31,451 bases of DNA from Euprymna scolopes (taxonomy: Eukaryota > Mollusca > Cephalopoda > Sepiida > Sepiolidae): the NCBI GenBank assembly GCA_024364805.1, contig CM044509.1, positions 75,952,750 through 75,984,200 on the forward strand. The letters are read 5' to 3'. Position 1 is the first letter of the stretch; every line of letters begins with the position of its first letter. The notes beneath the pieces were generated by a model, which worked only from the letters and a program-made list of their open reading frames with translations, was not told where the DNA came from and did not search any database. A program made the position numbers and the translations under genes. Below are positions 1-11,550 of the stretch, in pieces.

Positions 1-39
1 CACATATAGGGTAAGTTAGGATCTTCCCTGGAGATGTCC
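1..39 (-). mobile_element. Jockey/CR1-type LINE, 5'-truncated end
   Basis: The first ~39 bases match 18782-18820, inside the endonuclease region of the large minus-strand LINE, with only a few substitutions. Similarity stops abruptly near base 39. Because the element runs on the minus strand, this is the 5' truncation point of a copy whose body lies to the left of the window. The family assignment rests on that match alone. Confidence 0.7.
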
Positions 40-619
40 AGAATGTCTAGAATAAGAGGAGCTATTAATCCAGCTCTAAGTATTCTTTTTAAATGTATAA
101 CTTACATTACATATCGTTAATATAAATCTATTATAATTTTAAAGACTAAAAGTTTTCATTTAAAATACCTACCTTAAAAATTGATGAACATAATATTTTA
201 AGAAATGTTTGGATAATTTATCCCTTTTTATGAAATCACTTTAATTACTGTTAATAGATAAAATTAATATATAGGAATAATAAAATTACAAATGAATACT
301 ACAGAACATATAAACATAAAAAACTGTTCAAAAATAGTTATACAAATTAGGCATAAAGTTGCTATGTTTAGGATGTTGCTCTCTACTATATTTAGAGCAT
401 TAGAAAATTATGATGTTGTACTATTGAATTAAATAGCAGAATCCAGAAGTCAAATTTTACAGTGTATAACTAAAAGTGCAGATTTTGATCAACTGAAAAA
501 GCACAATGGAAGCAATCAAACCAGCTTAAACATTTGACAATATCCCTTTAACCGTTGAAAAAAAAAAAGAAAATGACATGGAAGTACAAATTTAACTGTT
601 TATATAAGACTTATTTCAA
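40..619. other. A+T-rich spacer, nothing recognised
   Basis: No coding, RNA or repeat signal was recognised on either strand. The stretch is A+T-rich with short A tracts (for example 558-569). Confidence 0.4.
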
Positions 620-1109
620 TAGCTAACATATTGAATCTCATCCCGCATTGTCCATTCGTAAAATACATATAAATATTATATTTTAATTTGTACAGAAAGT
701 GAGGTATGTGCATACAAGTATTATGTTTTTTCTAAACAGCCCACTTCTTGTAAGTAAAAAAAACAATACTCAAGCTGCGATCGAAACCAAAACCAAGACG
801 GTGAATCAAGTACGATAACCATTAGGCCAGTTTGGCACGGTCTTTAAAAAGTGTTTTCAAACCTACATATTCTTAATATAATGTGAATGATTCACACATG
901 CGTAGTCGTGAAACAGTCGAAAAACATAAAAATTTGATGACCCACCCCCTCCAAGTACCAATATTTTAATTTTGACCTCCTTAGCACTCCTTTTTTTTTC
1001 TGGATGAAAACCGATTAAAAAGTTTTCCACATGTCTGAATACCCCATATACTAAATTTCAAGTTTGTAGATCAAAAATTTGTTGAGCATATAGGTTGAGA
1101 TGGGTCCTT

Positions 1110-1140
<31 letters not shown>

Positions 1141-1156
1141 TTCTCACTTTTATAGA
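620..1156 (-). mobile_element. Non-autonomous Helitron, copy a
   Basis: Read on the minus strand, the element starts TCTATAAAAGTGAGAATG at 1156 after an A, the A|TC arrangement of canonical Helitrons. The same head occurs at 22317. A (CA)n run at 1113-1140 is part of this head. The body aligns through most of its length with 21164-21667. The 3' end, near 620, is worn: the GC-rich hairpin and CTAG seen in the other copies are only partly recognisable. There is no RepHel coding capacity, so it must have been mobilised in trans. The left boundary is uncertain by about 15 bases. Confidence 0.65.
779..830 (-). promoter_or_regulatory. tRNA-like A/B box module inside Helitron copy a
   Basis: On the minus strand CTGGCCTAATGG (start at 830) fits the A box TRGCNNAGYGG with mismatches, and GGTTTCGATC (788-779) fits the B box GGTTCRANYCC with a one-base insertion. 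About 25 bases separate them. The same module lies in copy c at 21309-21362. It looks like a captured tRNA-derived SINE head. Whether it still recruits RNA polymerase III is unknown. Confidence 0.45.
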
Positions 1157-2339
<1,183 letters not shown>

Positions 2340-2566
2340 TGCGTGTTAAATTATTAATGAGATAACATTTTTTTTTACCAGTTTCAGAAACTTACCGGTA
2401 GTTTTGTATCAAAAGTTTTGGAAACGTTGGCAATGCTGAGCTGCGCGTATTTGTGAAATTTTCGTACTGTTCCGCGCAATGTAAACAATTTTCTATCATA
2501 ATTGCTGAAGCAACGGTATTTAAGGTGTGTCAAATTATTAACAAGGCAGTTTGTTTAGTCGATAAA

Positions 2567-3572
2567 GTGGGTCGTAAATGTGGTTTGAGTAGTTCTGAAA
2601 AGAGTACTATTACAGAACAGCTAGCAAACGGTAAAACTACCCTCAAAATATCGAAAATGATAGGAAGGTACCATCAAACTGTGAAGAACTTTATCAAAGA
2701 CCTTACAAAGGTATGTAAGAGAGCTGATAAAGGTAAATCTAGAGTTGTTTCACGCCGTTCTCTACTCCAAATTAAACGTGAAATTGGTGAGAACCCTGGG
2801 CAGACAAGTTGAGAAGTCTTTGACTAAGCCGGATTGAAGAATGTCTCAAAAAGTACTCGATATCGCTTTTGAAAGAAGTGGCAAAGCCTGTTAAGCCTGT
2901 GACAAAGCCCCCATTAAAGCAACATCACATACAAAACTGATTGAAATGGGCAGAGGACAACATGAAAATGGATTTTTCCAAAGTTTTGTTCACAGATGAA
3001 GTGCGTGTCACTCTTGATGTCCCAGATGGCTGGAGCAAGGGATGGATCCTAGATGAACGACATCGTCATCAGCGTTTAAGACGCCAACAAGGTGGTGGTG
3101 ATGGTGGTGGGATAATAATTTAGGCTGGGATTATCAGACATACTTTAATTGATCCATGGAGAGTCCCAGAAGGTGTAAAAATGACGTCAAATGCTTACAT
3201 AGCTTTTCTGAAGGAGCATTTTGAACCATGGCTGAAGAACCAAAGGTTGACGTTCAGAAGAACTATTATTTTTATGCAGGATAATGCTCGCTCGCATGCA
3301 GCAAACAAAATCAAAGAGTGTTTGCAACAACTGGGGTTTTCTGGGTTACGGAAGATGAAGTGGCCTGTGAATTCACCAGATTTGAACCCAATTGAGAACC
3401 ATTTGGGGTATCCTGAAGCGACGCCTCTATGCAAGTGGACGTCAATTTAAGAACAAAGATGAAGAGGTATCACAAGGAAGAACTGTTGACGAAATCAAAA
3501 ATTTTACTAATTCTGTGAACCAACGTCTTTTACAAGTCATTCATAATAAAGGATCGCATATCCTCTACTAAT
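2567..3572 (+). pseudogene. Tc1/mariner transposase, disrupted
   Basis: A transposase cuts and pastes its own element at TA sites using an N-terminal helix-turn-helix DNA-binding region and an RNase H-like catalytic domain. From 2567 the frame reads VGRKCGLSSSEKSTI followed by a helix-turn-helix stretch (KTTLKISKMIGRYHQTVKNF). GTG stands where an ATG start is expected. Catalytic motifs are LFTDE (near 2990), FMQDNARSH (near 3275) and SPDLNPIEN (near 3378). The second D and the final E are separated by 37 residues, not the 34 typical of Tc1. Several stops fall between 2810 and 2945 and one at 3121. A frameshift near 3402, consistent with loss of two bases at an expected LWG, moves the C-terminus to another frame that ends at 3572. 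It is non-functional. Confidence 0.88.
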
Positions 3573-3573
3573 T

Positions 3574-3723
3574 ATGAAATAATTTTCAAACATTAAATGA
3601 ACTAGGAAAAATCTTTAGAACACAATAACTATATAGCAATTTCTACATTGGTAGAAATTGCTATATAGTTATTGTGTTCTAAGGATTTTTCCTAGTTCAT
3701 TTAATGTTTGAAAATTATTTCAT
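3574..3723. repeat. Near-perfect palindrome, 73-bp arms
   Basis: Bases 3574-3646 and 3651-3723 are reverse complements with a single mismatch, separated by 4 bases. It starts just after the transposase stop at 3570-3572 and lies inside the transposon's 3' non-coding region. Confidence 0.95.
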
Positions 3724-3958
3724 AAAAAAAAGTTATGGGTATATTGTGTGCTTTTTTTCTCAACCTCGTTAATAACTTGACACACGGAAATCAACAGATA
3801 TTCCTATCTTTTGCCATAGTTTCGCTAATACTGATTTAAATACTTTTATTTTTTGACTGGAGTAGCTGAATAAGCACTTTCTCAAGGTTTCATGGATTTT
3901 TATTCACACGTTCCTTAAATATTGAAAAAATGTAAACTCGTTAATAATTTGATACACA

Positions 3959-3961
<3 letters not shown>

Positions 3962-4003
<42 letters not shown>
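3962..4003. repeat. (GT)n(TA)n microsatellite
   Basis: A GT run followed by a TA run abuts the right end of the Tc1/mariner element. It is probably the continuation of the TA microsatellite at 2231-2336 that was split by the insertion. Confidence 0.85.
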
Positions 4004-4006
<3 letters not shown>

Positions 4007-4185
4007 TTTCATGTTTACACAATCTTCAGTGTAGGAAATGATTATTACTGTCTGTAGCTAAAAAATATAAACATATATAAAAACAAAGCTCTCATTAGAT
4101 TGTCTTAATATAAAAATTTACTAACATTTTAAGGAGCGGCAAACAACTAATTAAAATCAGTTAAACATTTAGGTTTTCATTAGTT

Positions 4186-4690
4186 TGGTCACATTGAAAG
4201 AATGGATGAGATTGGTTGGGTTAGGTTTAGGAAATGTAGAGCAGTTGAGATGTCAGACATGTGTACATACAGTGCGATGATGTATGGATGTGAAACCTGA
4301 CCAATGAGGGTTGGTCATATGTGTTGCATGAAGAGAAATATGATTGATGTGTAATGCGAGTCTTAAAGATCGATTTAGTTCTGATGACCTCAGAAGAAGA
4401 TTAAATCTGGACAGAATAGAGAGATGTGTATGTAGACCAAAGGACTTTGTTATTTGGTTATGTTGAAAGAATTGATGAGTTTTTTTTTTTTGGTTAGTAG
4501 ACACCAAACAGTTGAGATAAAAGGATTAATTGGCAAGAGAAGATCAAGGAAAACATGGAAGGAAGTGATAAGGATGAATTTGAAAGGAGAGGAATAAAGA
4601 TAGAGTAGTTTGAAAGTCAATTTCTTAAAACTGTCCAACACATGCCGACATGTAAAACAATTCAATATTAAACCGAATATGATGTTGATA
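4186..4690 (+). mobile_element. LINE C-terminal/3' remnant (RTE-like family), copy 1
   Basis: The plus-strand frames contain MMYGCET near 4278, then RRRLNLDRIERC near 4393 and a GKHGRK-like stretch near 4550. These match the region after the reverse transcriptase domain in a widespread LINE group (pattern LYGSETW ... RLRLDSI ... RLRWFGHVERMD ... GRPRKTW). The copy at 11000-11550 aligns over much of it. A GHIERMDE-like segment appears at 4186 ahead of the MMYGCET block and again, degraded, at 4450, so the order is disturbed. Many stops and frameshifts. The family name is from memory of the protein pattern and is tentative. Confidence 0.6.
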
Positions 4691-5755
4691 TTTATCTTTC
4701 ATCTCATATGCAGGAGTTGGGTCTGACAATCATTTTAGTCGCGTGACATAGGAGAAGACTGAAGTTTGATTGTTTTTTTAGTGTTGGATATTATGATATG
4801 TCAACAATCATGCAAAAAGAACAGCAAACAAATATAAAAGCCATAGGTTTCAGAAGAAAAATCCAATCCACATGAACGACAGAGGCTCTTTTTATAGCCA
4901 ACATCAGAGATCTGGTCATTATTTTGCTAATGTTTTCCCTTGTTATTTCAAGTAACAGACCAGATACAGGTAGACAGCACACACCAAAGACCACACAGAG
5001 GAAGAAATTGACCTCAAAAGAAATCTACCACGAGTAATGGTGTGCTCTTACAAAAGCAACTCCACACACAAAAAGAGACCCCTTTACATGTATAGAACAT
5101 AATCCTAAAGTTATCCCATCAATTTTCTAAACACTCAATATACGTGTTCAGTACTCTGAATGTTAGGAATTAATAGAAAGATGTTTATCGTTTCAAAGGT
5201 CATAGAGAAAAAAGATGAGGGAAAATGTGGGAGGGTCACTTGAAATTATAGTAGAATAGTTAAATAAACTAAAGAGCAAACTGTAGTATCTGTTCTGATA
5301 ATACACTTCATCTTCTCTGTTCTATCGGCGAAGAAGAAATTTTTCTAGACTTAGGCAATTTTTACTTTTATCCTAATTCTGAAGGCCCCTATTTGTGAGA
5401 GCTGGATTTCCCCATATTGAAAACACACCTTGTGTCTAACTCTGTCCTTGTGGGGAGACAAGTAAATAAGAATCCAAAGGATTGTATGATGTAAACGATT
5501 TTCTCAAATAATAATTTGCTTATTGCTGTTGTTGAAAGTTCAGAGTATGTTGTACACAATGTCTTGTTGTTACATGATTTCTATTAGCGTAACAAGACAT
5601 GATGAAAGAACAGGAACAAATTCGATAGCAAATAAATATTGACAAGTCTGACTTATCCTCCATTCCTTCTCCTTCACAGATCTCCTTGCTAGACTTTATT
5701 TACCTCACAAATTTTATGCTTGTTAAATTTGCAGATATTTAGACAATCTGCTGAA
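4691..5755. other. Spacer, nothing recognised
   Basis: No domain, terminal repeat or RNA signal was recognised on either strand. Open frames here are short and low in complexity. Confidence 0.4.
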
Positions 5756-6120
5756 AAAGAGACAGAGGAATACAAAAAGAGAGTGAGAGAGAGAGAGAGA
5801 GTGAGAAAGATGGAGAAGAAGAGAGAGAGTGAAGAAGGTGGAAAAAAAGAATGTGAAAGGCAGAAAAAAGAGAGTGAGAAAGACGGGAAGATGGAGAGAG
5901 TGGGGAAGACGGAGAGAGTAAGACAGAAAGAATGAGAGAGATAGTGAAAAAGGTGGAAAAGAAGAAAGAGAGAGAGGAAGAAACACGGGGAGAGAGGGAG
6001 CAAGATGGAAAAAGAAAGAGAAAGGCAGAGAGTGAGTGATGAGAAAGACAGCAAAATAGGACGAGTATAGAGAAGGGGGGGGAGAAAGTGAGGAAAAGAA
6101 AGGATTCTGAAAAAGGAAAA
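5756..6120. repeat. Purine-rich (GA/GAAA) low-complexity tract
   Basis: About 365 bases of almost pure A and G on the plus strand, with imperfect GAGA and GAAAGA units and no fixed period. Both strands are open over long distances only because of this composition (S/L/F-rich on minus, E/K/R-rich on plus), so the open frames here should not be called genes. Such tracts can form triplex DNA. Confidence 0.9.
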
Positions 6121-6604
6121 GTACAGGTTAGCCTGATAAATTGGCAGACGACTAGTTTTAAATCAACCGTTACCCAAATTTGAACAAGTGAGAGCGACGT
6201 GTAAACCAATCAAATCATGAAGCTGTGCATGCGAGTAGAATCAATAAAGTGAATTAATAATATCTGTGTGAACAGTTTGTGGGAAACCAATCACGTTGGG
6301 AATGTCGTATAAACAAAGGTGAAGTTTACAATGTTTCAAGTAATTTATCTAGCTGAAACGCACAATATTGTTCTTTCAATACTGTCTAAATGAAATTAAT
6401 AAAATATTTTATAAGATAAATAAAAAGTGTAAAATAAATGCCACTAATGGAATCGTTAATAAAATTTAACCCGTTTTGCAATCCAAATCAGTTTTAGTAC
6501 AAATAATAAGACCTGACTTGTCCATGAAGTTTGTTGTGAATATTCAACAGTCTTTGTTTTATTACCATTCAATATCCTCTAAATATGCCTCTCTGTGTCA
6601 CAAC
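6121..6604. other. Spacer, nothing recognised
   Basis: No coding or element signal was seen. Confidence 0.35.
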
Positions 6605-7060
6605 CACACAATGTGCAAAATAGTCAATAAATTTGGCATTGCATTGACTTTTGGCTGTGATGGCCTTTATTGTTTTAGGAATAGCCTGCAGATTGTTTTG
6701 ATAGACATTGTCTTTGAAATAACTTTACAGATAAATATCCAGGAATAATAGCTCAATGAGTTAAGTCCGTTCAGGATTCCAACTCCTACTAATGAGACGA
6801 TCAAAGTCTTCCTGCATATCATTAAACAGCAATAAAACACTGTTGTGCATCAATAACTGAAATCTGGTAATAAAATTAGGTATCATGACCCCCCCCCCCC
6901 CCGTCAAAAAATAAAATGATGCTCCTGACACATTCCTCTGTTGGCAGTGGTCGGATTTTGTCTGTAATCGCCCTCATTAGTCCAGAAATAGTTTGGGAAT
7001 TGTTTTAATAGATATTATTTTTGAAATAACACGACAGATAAAAATCGGGATGGGGGGGTA
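6605..7060. repeat. Degenerate direct duplication, ~305 bp offset
   Basis: Bases about 6650-6745 align with about 6955-7050, sharing patterns such as GATTGTTTTGATAGACATT versus GAATTGTTTTAATAGATATT, then TTTGAAATAAC and ACAGATAAA. The element family is not recognised. A 13-base C tract lies at 6890-6902 between the copies. A 90-residue open frame over the first copy (6476-6748) shows no domain. Confidence 0.6.
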
Positions 7061-7079
7061 CAGTTTGGTGAATATGAAG

Positions 7080-7228
7080 TAGGCTGGGATTATCGGACAT
7101 ACTTTAGTTGATCCATGGAGAGTCCCAGAAGGTGTAAAAATGACGTCAAATGCTTACATAGCTTTGCTGAAGGAGCATTTTGAACCATGGCTGAAGAAGC
7201 AAAGGTTGACGTTCAGAAGAACCATAAA
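7080..7228 (+). mobile_element. Orphan fragment of the Tc1/mariner transposase
   Basis: This stretch is almost identical to 3121-3262 in the transposon (LIDPWRVPEGVKMTSNAYIA coding region) and ends where the upstream copy runs into the FMQDN motif. Only about 150 bp is present, without terminal repeats. Coding frame is kept across the fragment but no full domain remains. Confidence 0.9.
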
Positions 7229-7563
7229 CCTCTGGATGATTCGATCACAAAAGTGTGTTCCATATTGTTTATTAATGATTCTATGAGTGGTATTTTTCTG
7301 CATTTTATTTTTTATTCTTTTATGGAGGTGATGATATAGGTAGGGGTGTCAATGTTCTTGACACTTTATTTTAAAATTACAATTAAAAATGCAAAAAGCT
7401 TACTCTTGCTTGTTTGTACTATTTTTCTTGTGTCTTTTTCTCTGAGGATGCAATTTAAAACAGATATCAAGATCAGATATGATTAGGAGTTTAATTTCAT
7501 GTACGTCCACCCCATTTTTAAAAGACAGAATCGCCTAATCATCAAAGATGCAATGCAAATGAT
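7229..7563. other. Spacer, nothing recognised
   Basis: A+T-rich, no recognisable feature. Confidence 0.35.
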
Positions 7564-7564
7564 A

Positions 7565-7596
<32 letters not shown>

Positions 7597-7616
7597 ATAA
7601 TAATAATAATAATAAA
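7564..7616. repeat. (TAC)n(TAA)n trinucleotide microsatellite
   Basis: About ten TAC/ACT units run directly into about seven TAA units. Confidence 0.9.
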
Positions 7617-7664
7617 AATAATAATTTTTAAAACTTCATCTGATGTCACTGTTTTATCGAAGAT

Positions 7665-8005
7665 GAAACTACTTCCTTGTGGCCTTCGGGCTAGGATTAG
7701 TGTAGCATCTAATTTTGTTCAAAGATATTATGGCAATATTTTACAGTCTCCGTTTGTGCCGGAAGTCGATAGAATGAGAATATGCCATAAATTTCTACAA
7801 GCTTTTGTTGATACACTCCTACAATCAGATATATTCTGAAACTACATTAATCAAACTATTATTTTGGTTTGAACGAAAGTCGTACAATAATATTGTGAGG
7901 TCGTGTTCATACTGGAAATCTATAGAATGGAAATATATTACAAACTCCTACAAGGGTTTTGGAAATAGACCTACATAACCAGAAAGATACATCTGTGGAA
8001 TTTCT
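7665..8005. repeat. Two degenerate tandem units of ~155 bp
   Basis: Bases 7753-7842 align with 7907-8000 (for example GGAAGTCGATAGAATGAGAA versus GGAAATCTATAGAATGGAAA, followed by CTACAAG...TTTTG). Weaker similarity extends upstream of both. No known family was recognised; it may be an old satellite-like or internal repeat of an unknown element. Confidence 0.55.
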
Positions 8006-8902
8006 ATGAGTTACGCTAGCACAACAAAAAGCACTGAAAACTTTTTATTTTATAAATAGAAAATGTGTTTCAGGGTCAAGAACTATTCTATCAATTAAAA
8101 TATAATCTTCCTTTTCTAAAACGAGAGGGACAGCGTTTTGATTTTTTCAACTGGATAAAATCGTTTTTTCGTGTCAATTAAAAAAAAAAAAAAGATAGTC
8201 TAATTCATCTGGTTAAATCCGTTGAATTTAATTTGGTTTATTCAAACTACTCTTCTCATTTTGGATGTTATTCTTGTGTGTTGGATCAGTGCTGTTGAAC
8301 ATTTTTTCCTTGTGGCTCATTTTCAGCATAAAATTTTTTAGACCTACATAACCTTCAATAAAACTTTGGAATAACATGGAAATATTTTTTATTAACGTAA
8401 AAAGAATGTAGTAAAATTATCAACGACTAAACTACTCCTGTTGTTCGATATCAATGGGGCTGTGATTTCATAAATTTACATTAGTAGAAAGAACAGAAGT
8501 TCAAAACATTTTTTTCTGTTAACTCCAGGCTCGATGAAAGGTCCATTTCTAAATTTTTCAGGCTTACTTGTGGGTTGAGAAACACTTAGATGATGTAACC
8601 TCAAATATTCTTTTGCTATATTGTTTCAAAATCTGGAATATTTTTATAGAATTTCAAACTGAACCCTTTATTTAACCCATGGCAGTAGATTGTTTGTGTT
8701 CCGTCAAGGATGACTGAGTAGAAGTCTAAAGTAATTCTTAATTCTTAGTATTGATTTGAACCTCCATACTTTTTTTTTTTTTTTTTTTTTTCATAATTTG
8801 ATTCACACCATCTAACACGCACTTCTCTAAAGATCTTATTAACCGAAATATACGATGTATAACATATTAATGGAGATAAGACAATTAGAATGAGTTTTAT
8901 AA
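8006..8902. other. Spacer with A/T tracts
   Basis: Nothing recognised except an A tract (about 8181-8193) and a 22-base T tract (8770-8791). The string AGACCTACATAACC at about 8340 recurs from the tandem units at 7967, so a further eroded unit is possible. Confidence 0.35.
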
Positions 8903-9197
8903 TCTATGATATAAATCTCACCTGTCTGTTTAAATGTATGTATGTATCACCAAAACTTTCGACAGAGGCGACGGATTTTCATGAGATCGGTATCCTTTTG
9001 AAACTCGACCCTTCGGATGACAAATATTGAAAAATTGGCCAAAAACATTAATTCCCTCAACTGGGCACTTTCTCCAGGGAGGGGTCTCTTTTTTCACCAA
9101 TATTTTTGAAAGTCATCGCCTCTTTTCGATTGTCTAGCCTTAATTTAAACGTACATCGCTTCCGGTTTGGTGATTGGCGCAACCGCTAACACGTCAC

Positions 9198-9230
<33 letters not shown>

Positions 9231-9458
9231 CTCTTTCGCGGTGTGGTTTCGAGCCTGCCTGCCTACTACCACATTTTTTTTTTTTTGTGCTCGCAATTTT
9301 CCTTTTTTTTCTGCTCAACCAACACCTTTACACACACACCTCCACTTTCTTTTCCGCCTTTGTGTCATGGGTTCGAGCCTACCTGCCTACTACAACTTTT
9401 CTTTTTTTGCTCAACACACACTTCCAAACACCCGGGCAACGCCGGGAGCCCAGGCTAG
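8903..9458 (+). mobile_element. Non-autonomous Helitron, copy b
   Basis: It starts TC at 8903 after A and ends CTAG at 9458 before T, as canonical Helitrons do. A terminal hairpin (CCCGG 9431-9435, CCGGG 9442-9446) lies just upstream of CTAG. The 5' part (CTGTCTGTTTAAATG, then GACGGATTTTCATGAGAT) follows the style common in invertebrate Helitron-like repeats. The interior differs from copies a, c and d: long T tracts (9200-9230) and a duplicated block (9242-9310 and 9367-9425, both containing TTCGAGCCTNCCTGCCTACT). It encodes no helicase; apparent Phe-rich open frames are T-tract artefacts. Confidence 0.75.
9174..9379 (+). promoter_or_regulatory. tRNA-like A box with two B boxes inside Helitron copy b
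   Basis: TTGGCGCAACCGCTAACACG (9174-9193) resembles the D-arm/A-box part of tRNA-derived SINEs. GGTTTCGAGCC (9245-9255) and GGGTTCGAGCC (9369-9379) fit the B box, the second closely. A T tract of about 30 bases has expanded between A and first B box. Capture of a SINE head is inferred; activity is unlikely, since long T tracts terminate RNA polymerase III. Confidence 0.45.
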
Positions 9459-10424
9459 TATACTATGAATAATAATATGTATATTTTTTATTTTGAAACC
9501 TTGTTCCCTTAAAATTATCGGTTTCAACTGTCCAAGTGTTGTGAATACATGAACAATTCTGTTGAATTGCCTGACGTAGATAAAGTAGTAATTGATTGTT
9601 TCCTTAAATTAAAAAATATATATATATATATATATATATAAAGGAACAAGTAAGATGTAGCATAAAAAAAAACAAAAAAACAAGTCAGTCGTGAGACTGT
9701 CCGCTTGACAACATAAGCATGAACCAAAGTCTTGTCTGGGTTTAATTTATCCATGTTGCAAAGTTATACGATAGAAACCTTGATAACTAAAAACTTATTT
9801 ATCTGATTAGGTTGAAAGTTGCATGGCAGTTACTGTTATCAGAAAGCATCGGACCCATACATCAGATTTTAAAAAATTGAAGTTGAAATTCTATCAAAAT
9901 ATTGACCATGGTCGAACTTTTCAAAATCACAGTCAAATATCAAGATAATATGCATGACTTTATTGACTAAACTAAAATCAATTATTGAGTCTTCATGATG
10001 AAGAGAATTTTGGCCTTTTCTCATGACTTTAGTAGAATTCTTTCTGAATTCACTTCAATTATGAAATGCTTGCCTGACTTTCTATTTGCTTTTTAAATTT
10101 CTTTCACCACTTGTAAATAGTTTTGTCCTAAGAGCTAGTAAAAAACACAAGTTTCACTCACTAACTTTTGCATGACTTTTTGGTGGTATATATTATATAC
10201 CACATAGGACATAACATAGAAATCAAAACACATTGATCTTTATTATAGAGTAGAGGATATATATATGTCTCTACTCCTTTTGTAGTTTGAACACTGCAGT
10301 AAGTTAAATCATCAGCTGCTATTTACGATAATACAAAACTCTTTGTAAACTAGTAAAAAAGCTTTTGTCAACTAATATTGCATGTCACATTACACTTAAA
10401 TTTCAGTGTTAGTAAAGTCAATGA
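9459..10424. other. Spacer with a TA run and a short palindrome
   Basis: A (TA)n run lies at about 9616-9641. A perfect 21-base palindrome, GTGGTATATA-T-TATATACCAC, lies at 10183-10203. No coding feature was recognised. Confidence 0.4.
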
Positions 10425-10790
10425 AGCAGGATACCGGGAGAGAATTTCCAAGTCTAGTAGTTCGAGGAAGGGAACTTTCAGAATTTAAAGTTCTCTGGCA
10501 TTGAAGGGACATGAGTTCATTAGAGCACATTCCATTAAAGTACTTGTGAAACAAGCATAACGATGCAGCATTGAGACGATGGGACAGGGGTTAGAGCTTG
10601 TTGACAATATGGGATCTATTAGATTGGAAGCTCTTTTTGGACCTTGCTCAATAAAGATAGACAAGTGGTTAATGCACCGGCACATATATGGCAACAATAT
10701 TCTATGCATGGCTGAATGGTGGCTTTGTAGGCATGTAAGAGACTGTCATATGTGATTATTTTTCTAGTGTGTCTTTAACACTGTGAATGC
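10425..10790 (-). mobile_element. Jockey/CR1-type LINE C-terminal fragment, diverged subfamily
   Basis: On the minus strand one frame reads ATIQPCIEYCCHICAGAL near 10710-10660 and another PLSHRLNAASLCLFHKYF near 10580-10530. These align with IPRMEYCCHIWAGAARKD and PLSHRRDVASLSLMYRYF in LINE copy B (about 25900-26080). This is the region downstream of the reverse transcriptase catalytic domain. At least one frameshift separates the two blocks. Divergence is clearly larger than between copies A, B and C, so it is an older insertion or a sister family. Confidence 0.65.
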
Positions 10791-10999
10791 TAGACTGAGG
10801 AGTTTGAATGATTGGCTATCTGCTAAAGTGTTATCGGTGGCTGGAAAAATTCTTTAGATATAGTACCAAATACCATTGTGTTCTTTTTTTTTTTTTGTCA
10901 TATCTTCAATCAGATTGTGTATCCATAACATGTATGAAATGACCTAAATCGATTAATTAATGGAATTCCAATTTAAAATAATGGAGAAGGATGAGAACT
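10791..10999. other. Spacer, nothing recognised
   Basis: Contains a T tract at about 10884-10896. No other feature. Confidence 0.3.
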
Positions 11000-11550
11000 T
11001 GGATATTGAAAAAGTATATTGTGATGGCGGGATTACTGAGAAGCACAATATGGAGCAGGTGTTAGTGTGATTGCAAGAATTAGGAATGGATGGAGTAAGT
11101 TTAGGGAACTTCTGTCATTACTAATCAGCAGAGCGTTACCATTGTTAACAAAGGAAAGAGTATTTCAGGCATCTATACACAGTGTGATGATGTATAGAAG
11201 TAAAACCTGATTAGTAAGGGTTAAGGATATGTATTGCATGACGAGAAATTTGTATGAGAATGACACGATAGTTGTGTGATGTCCATTTTAAATATAGGCT
11301 TAATTCTGATAACCTGAAGATTAAATCTGGACGATATAGAGAAATGTGTGTAGATTGTATGGTCGCATTGAAAGATTGGATGAGAGTTGTTGGGTTAATA
11401 GATGTAGAACAGTTGCCGTTAGTTCACAGGGAGAAGCTCAATAAAGACATGGAAATATCTGATCAGGATGGATTTGAAAGAAAGATTTGATCAGAGATAA
11501 GTTAATTTGATAGTCAATTTTTAAAAGATATCCAGTGCATGCTAACTTGT
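11000..11550 (+). mobile_element. LINE C-terminal/3' remnant (RTE-like family), copy 2
   Basis: Readable blocks are GVSVIARIRNGWSKFRELLS (near 11062), ERVFQASIHSVMMYRSKT (near 11160) and, in a frame running 11272-11490, DNLKIKSGRYREMCVDC and KDWMRVVGLIDVEQL. The order matches the post-RT region of the group named for copy 1 at 4186 (W-KFRELLP, LYGSETW, R-GLDSI, RLRWFGHVERMD). It is interrupted by several stops and frame changes. The 3' end resembles copy 1 (CATGCTAACTTGTAA versus CATGCCGACATGTAA) and is immediately followed by a different LINE. Confidence 0.65.

Noticed and set aside
5689-6209. Overlapping Leu/Ser/Phe-rich minus-strand open frames of up to 156 codons, and a Glu/Lys/Arg-rich plus-strand frame
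   Set aside because: They arise from a purine-rich low-complexity tract. There is no domain, and several frames are open at once.
9167-9472. Three overlapping Phe-rich plus-strand frames
   Set aside because: They are produced by T tracts within a non-autonomous Helitron. No helicase or Rep motif is present.
10183-10203. 21-base palindrome as a transcription-factor site or terminator
   Set aside because: A TA-rich palindrome without any gene context; similar ones arise by chance from microsatellite-like sequence.
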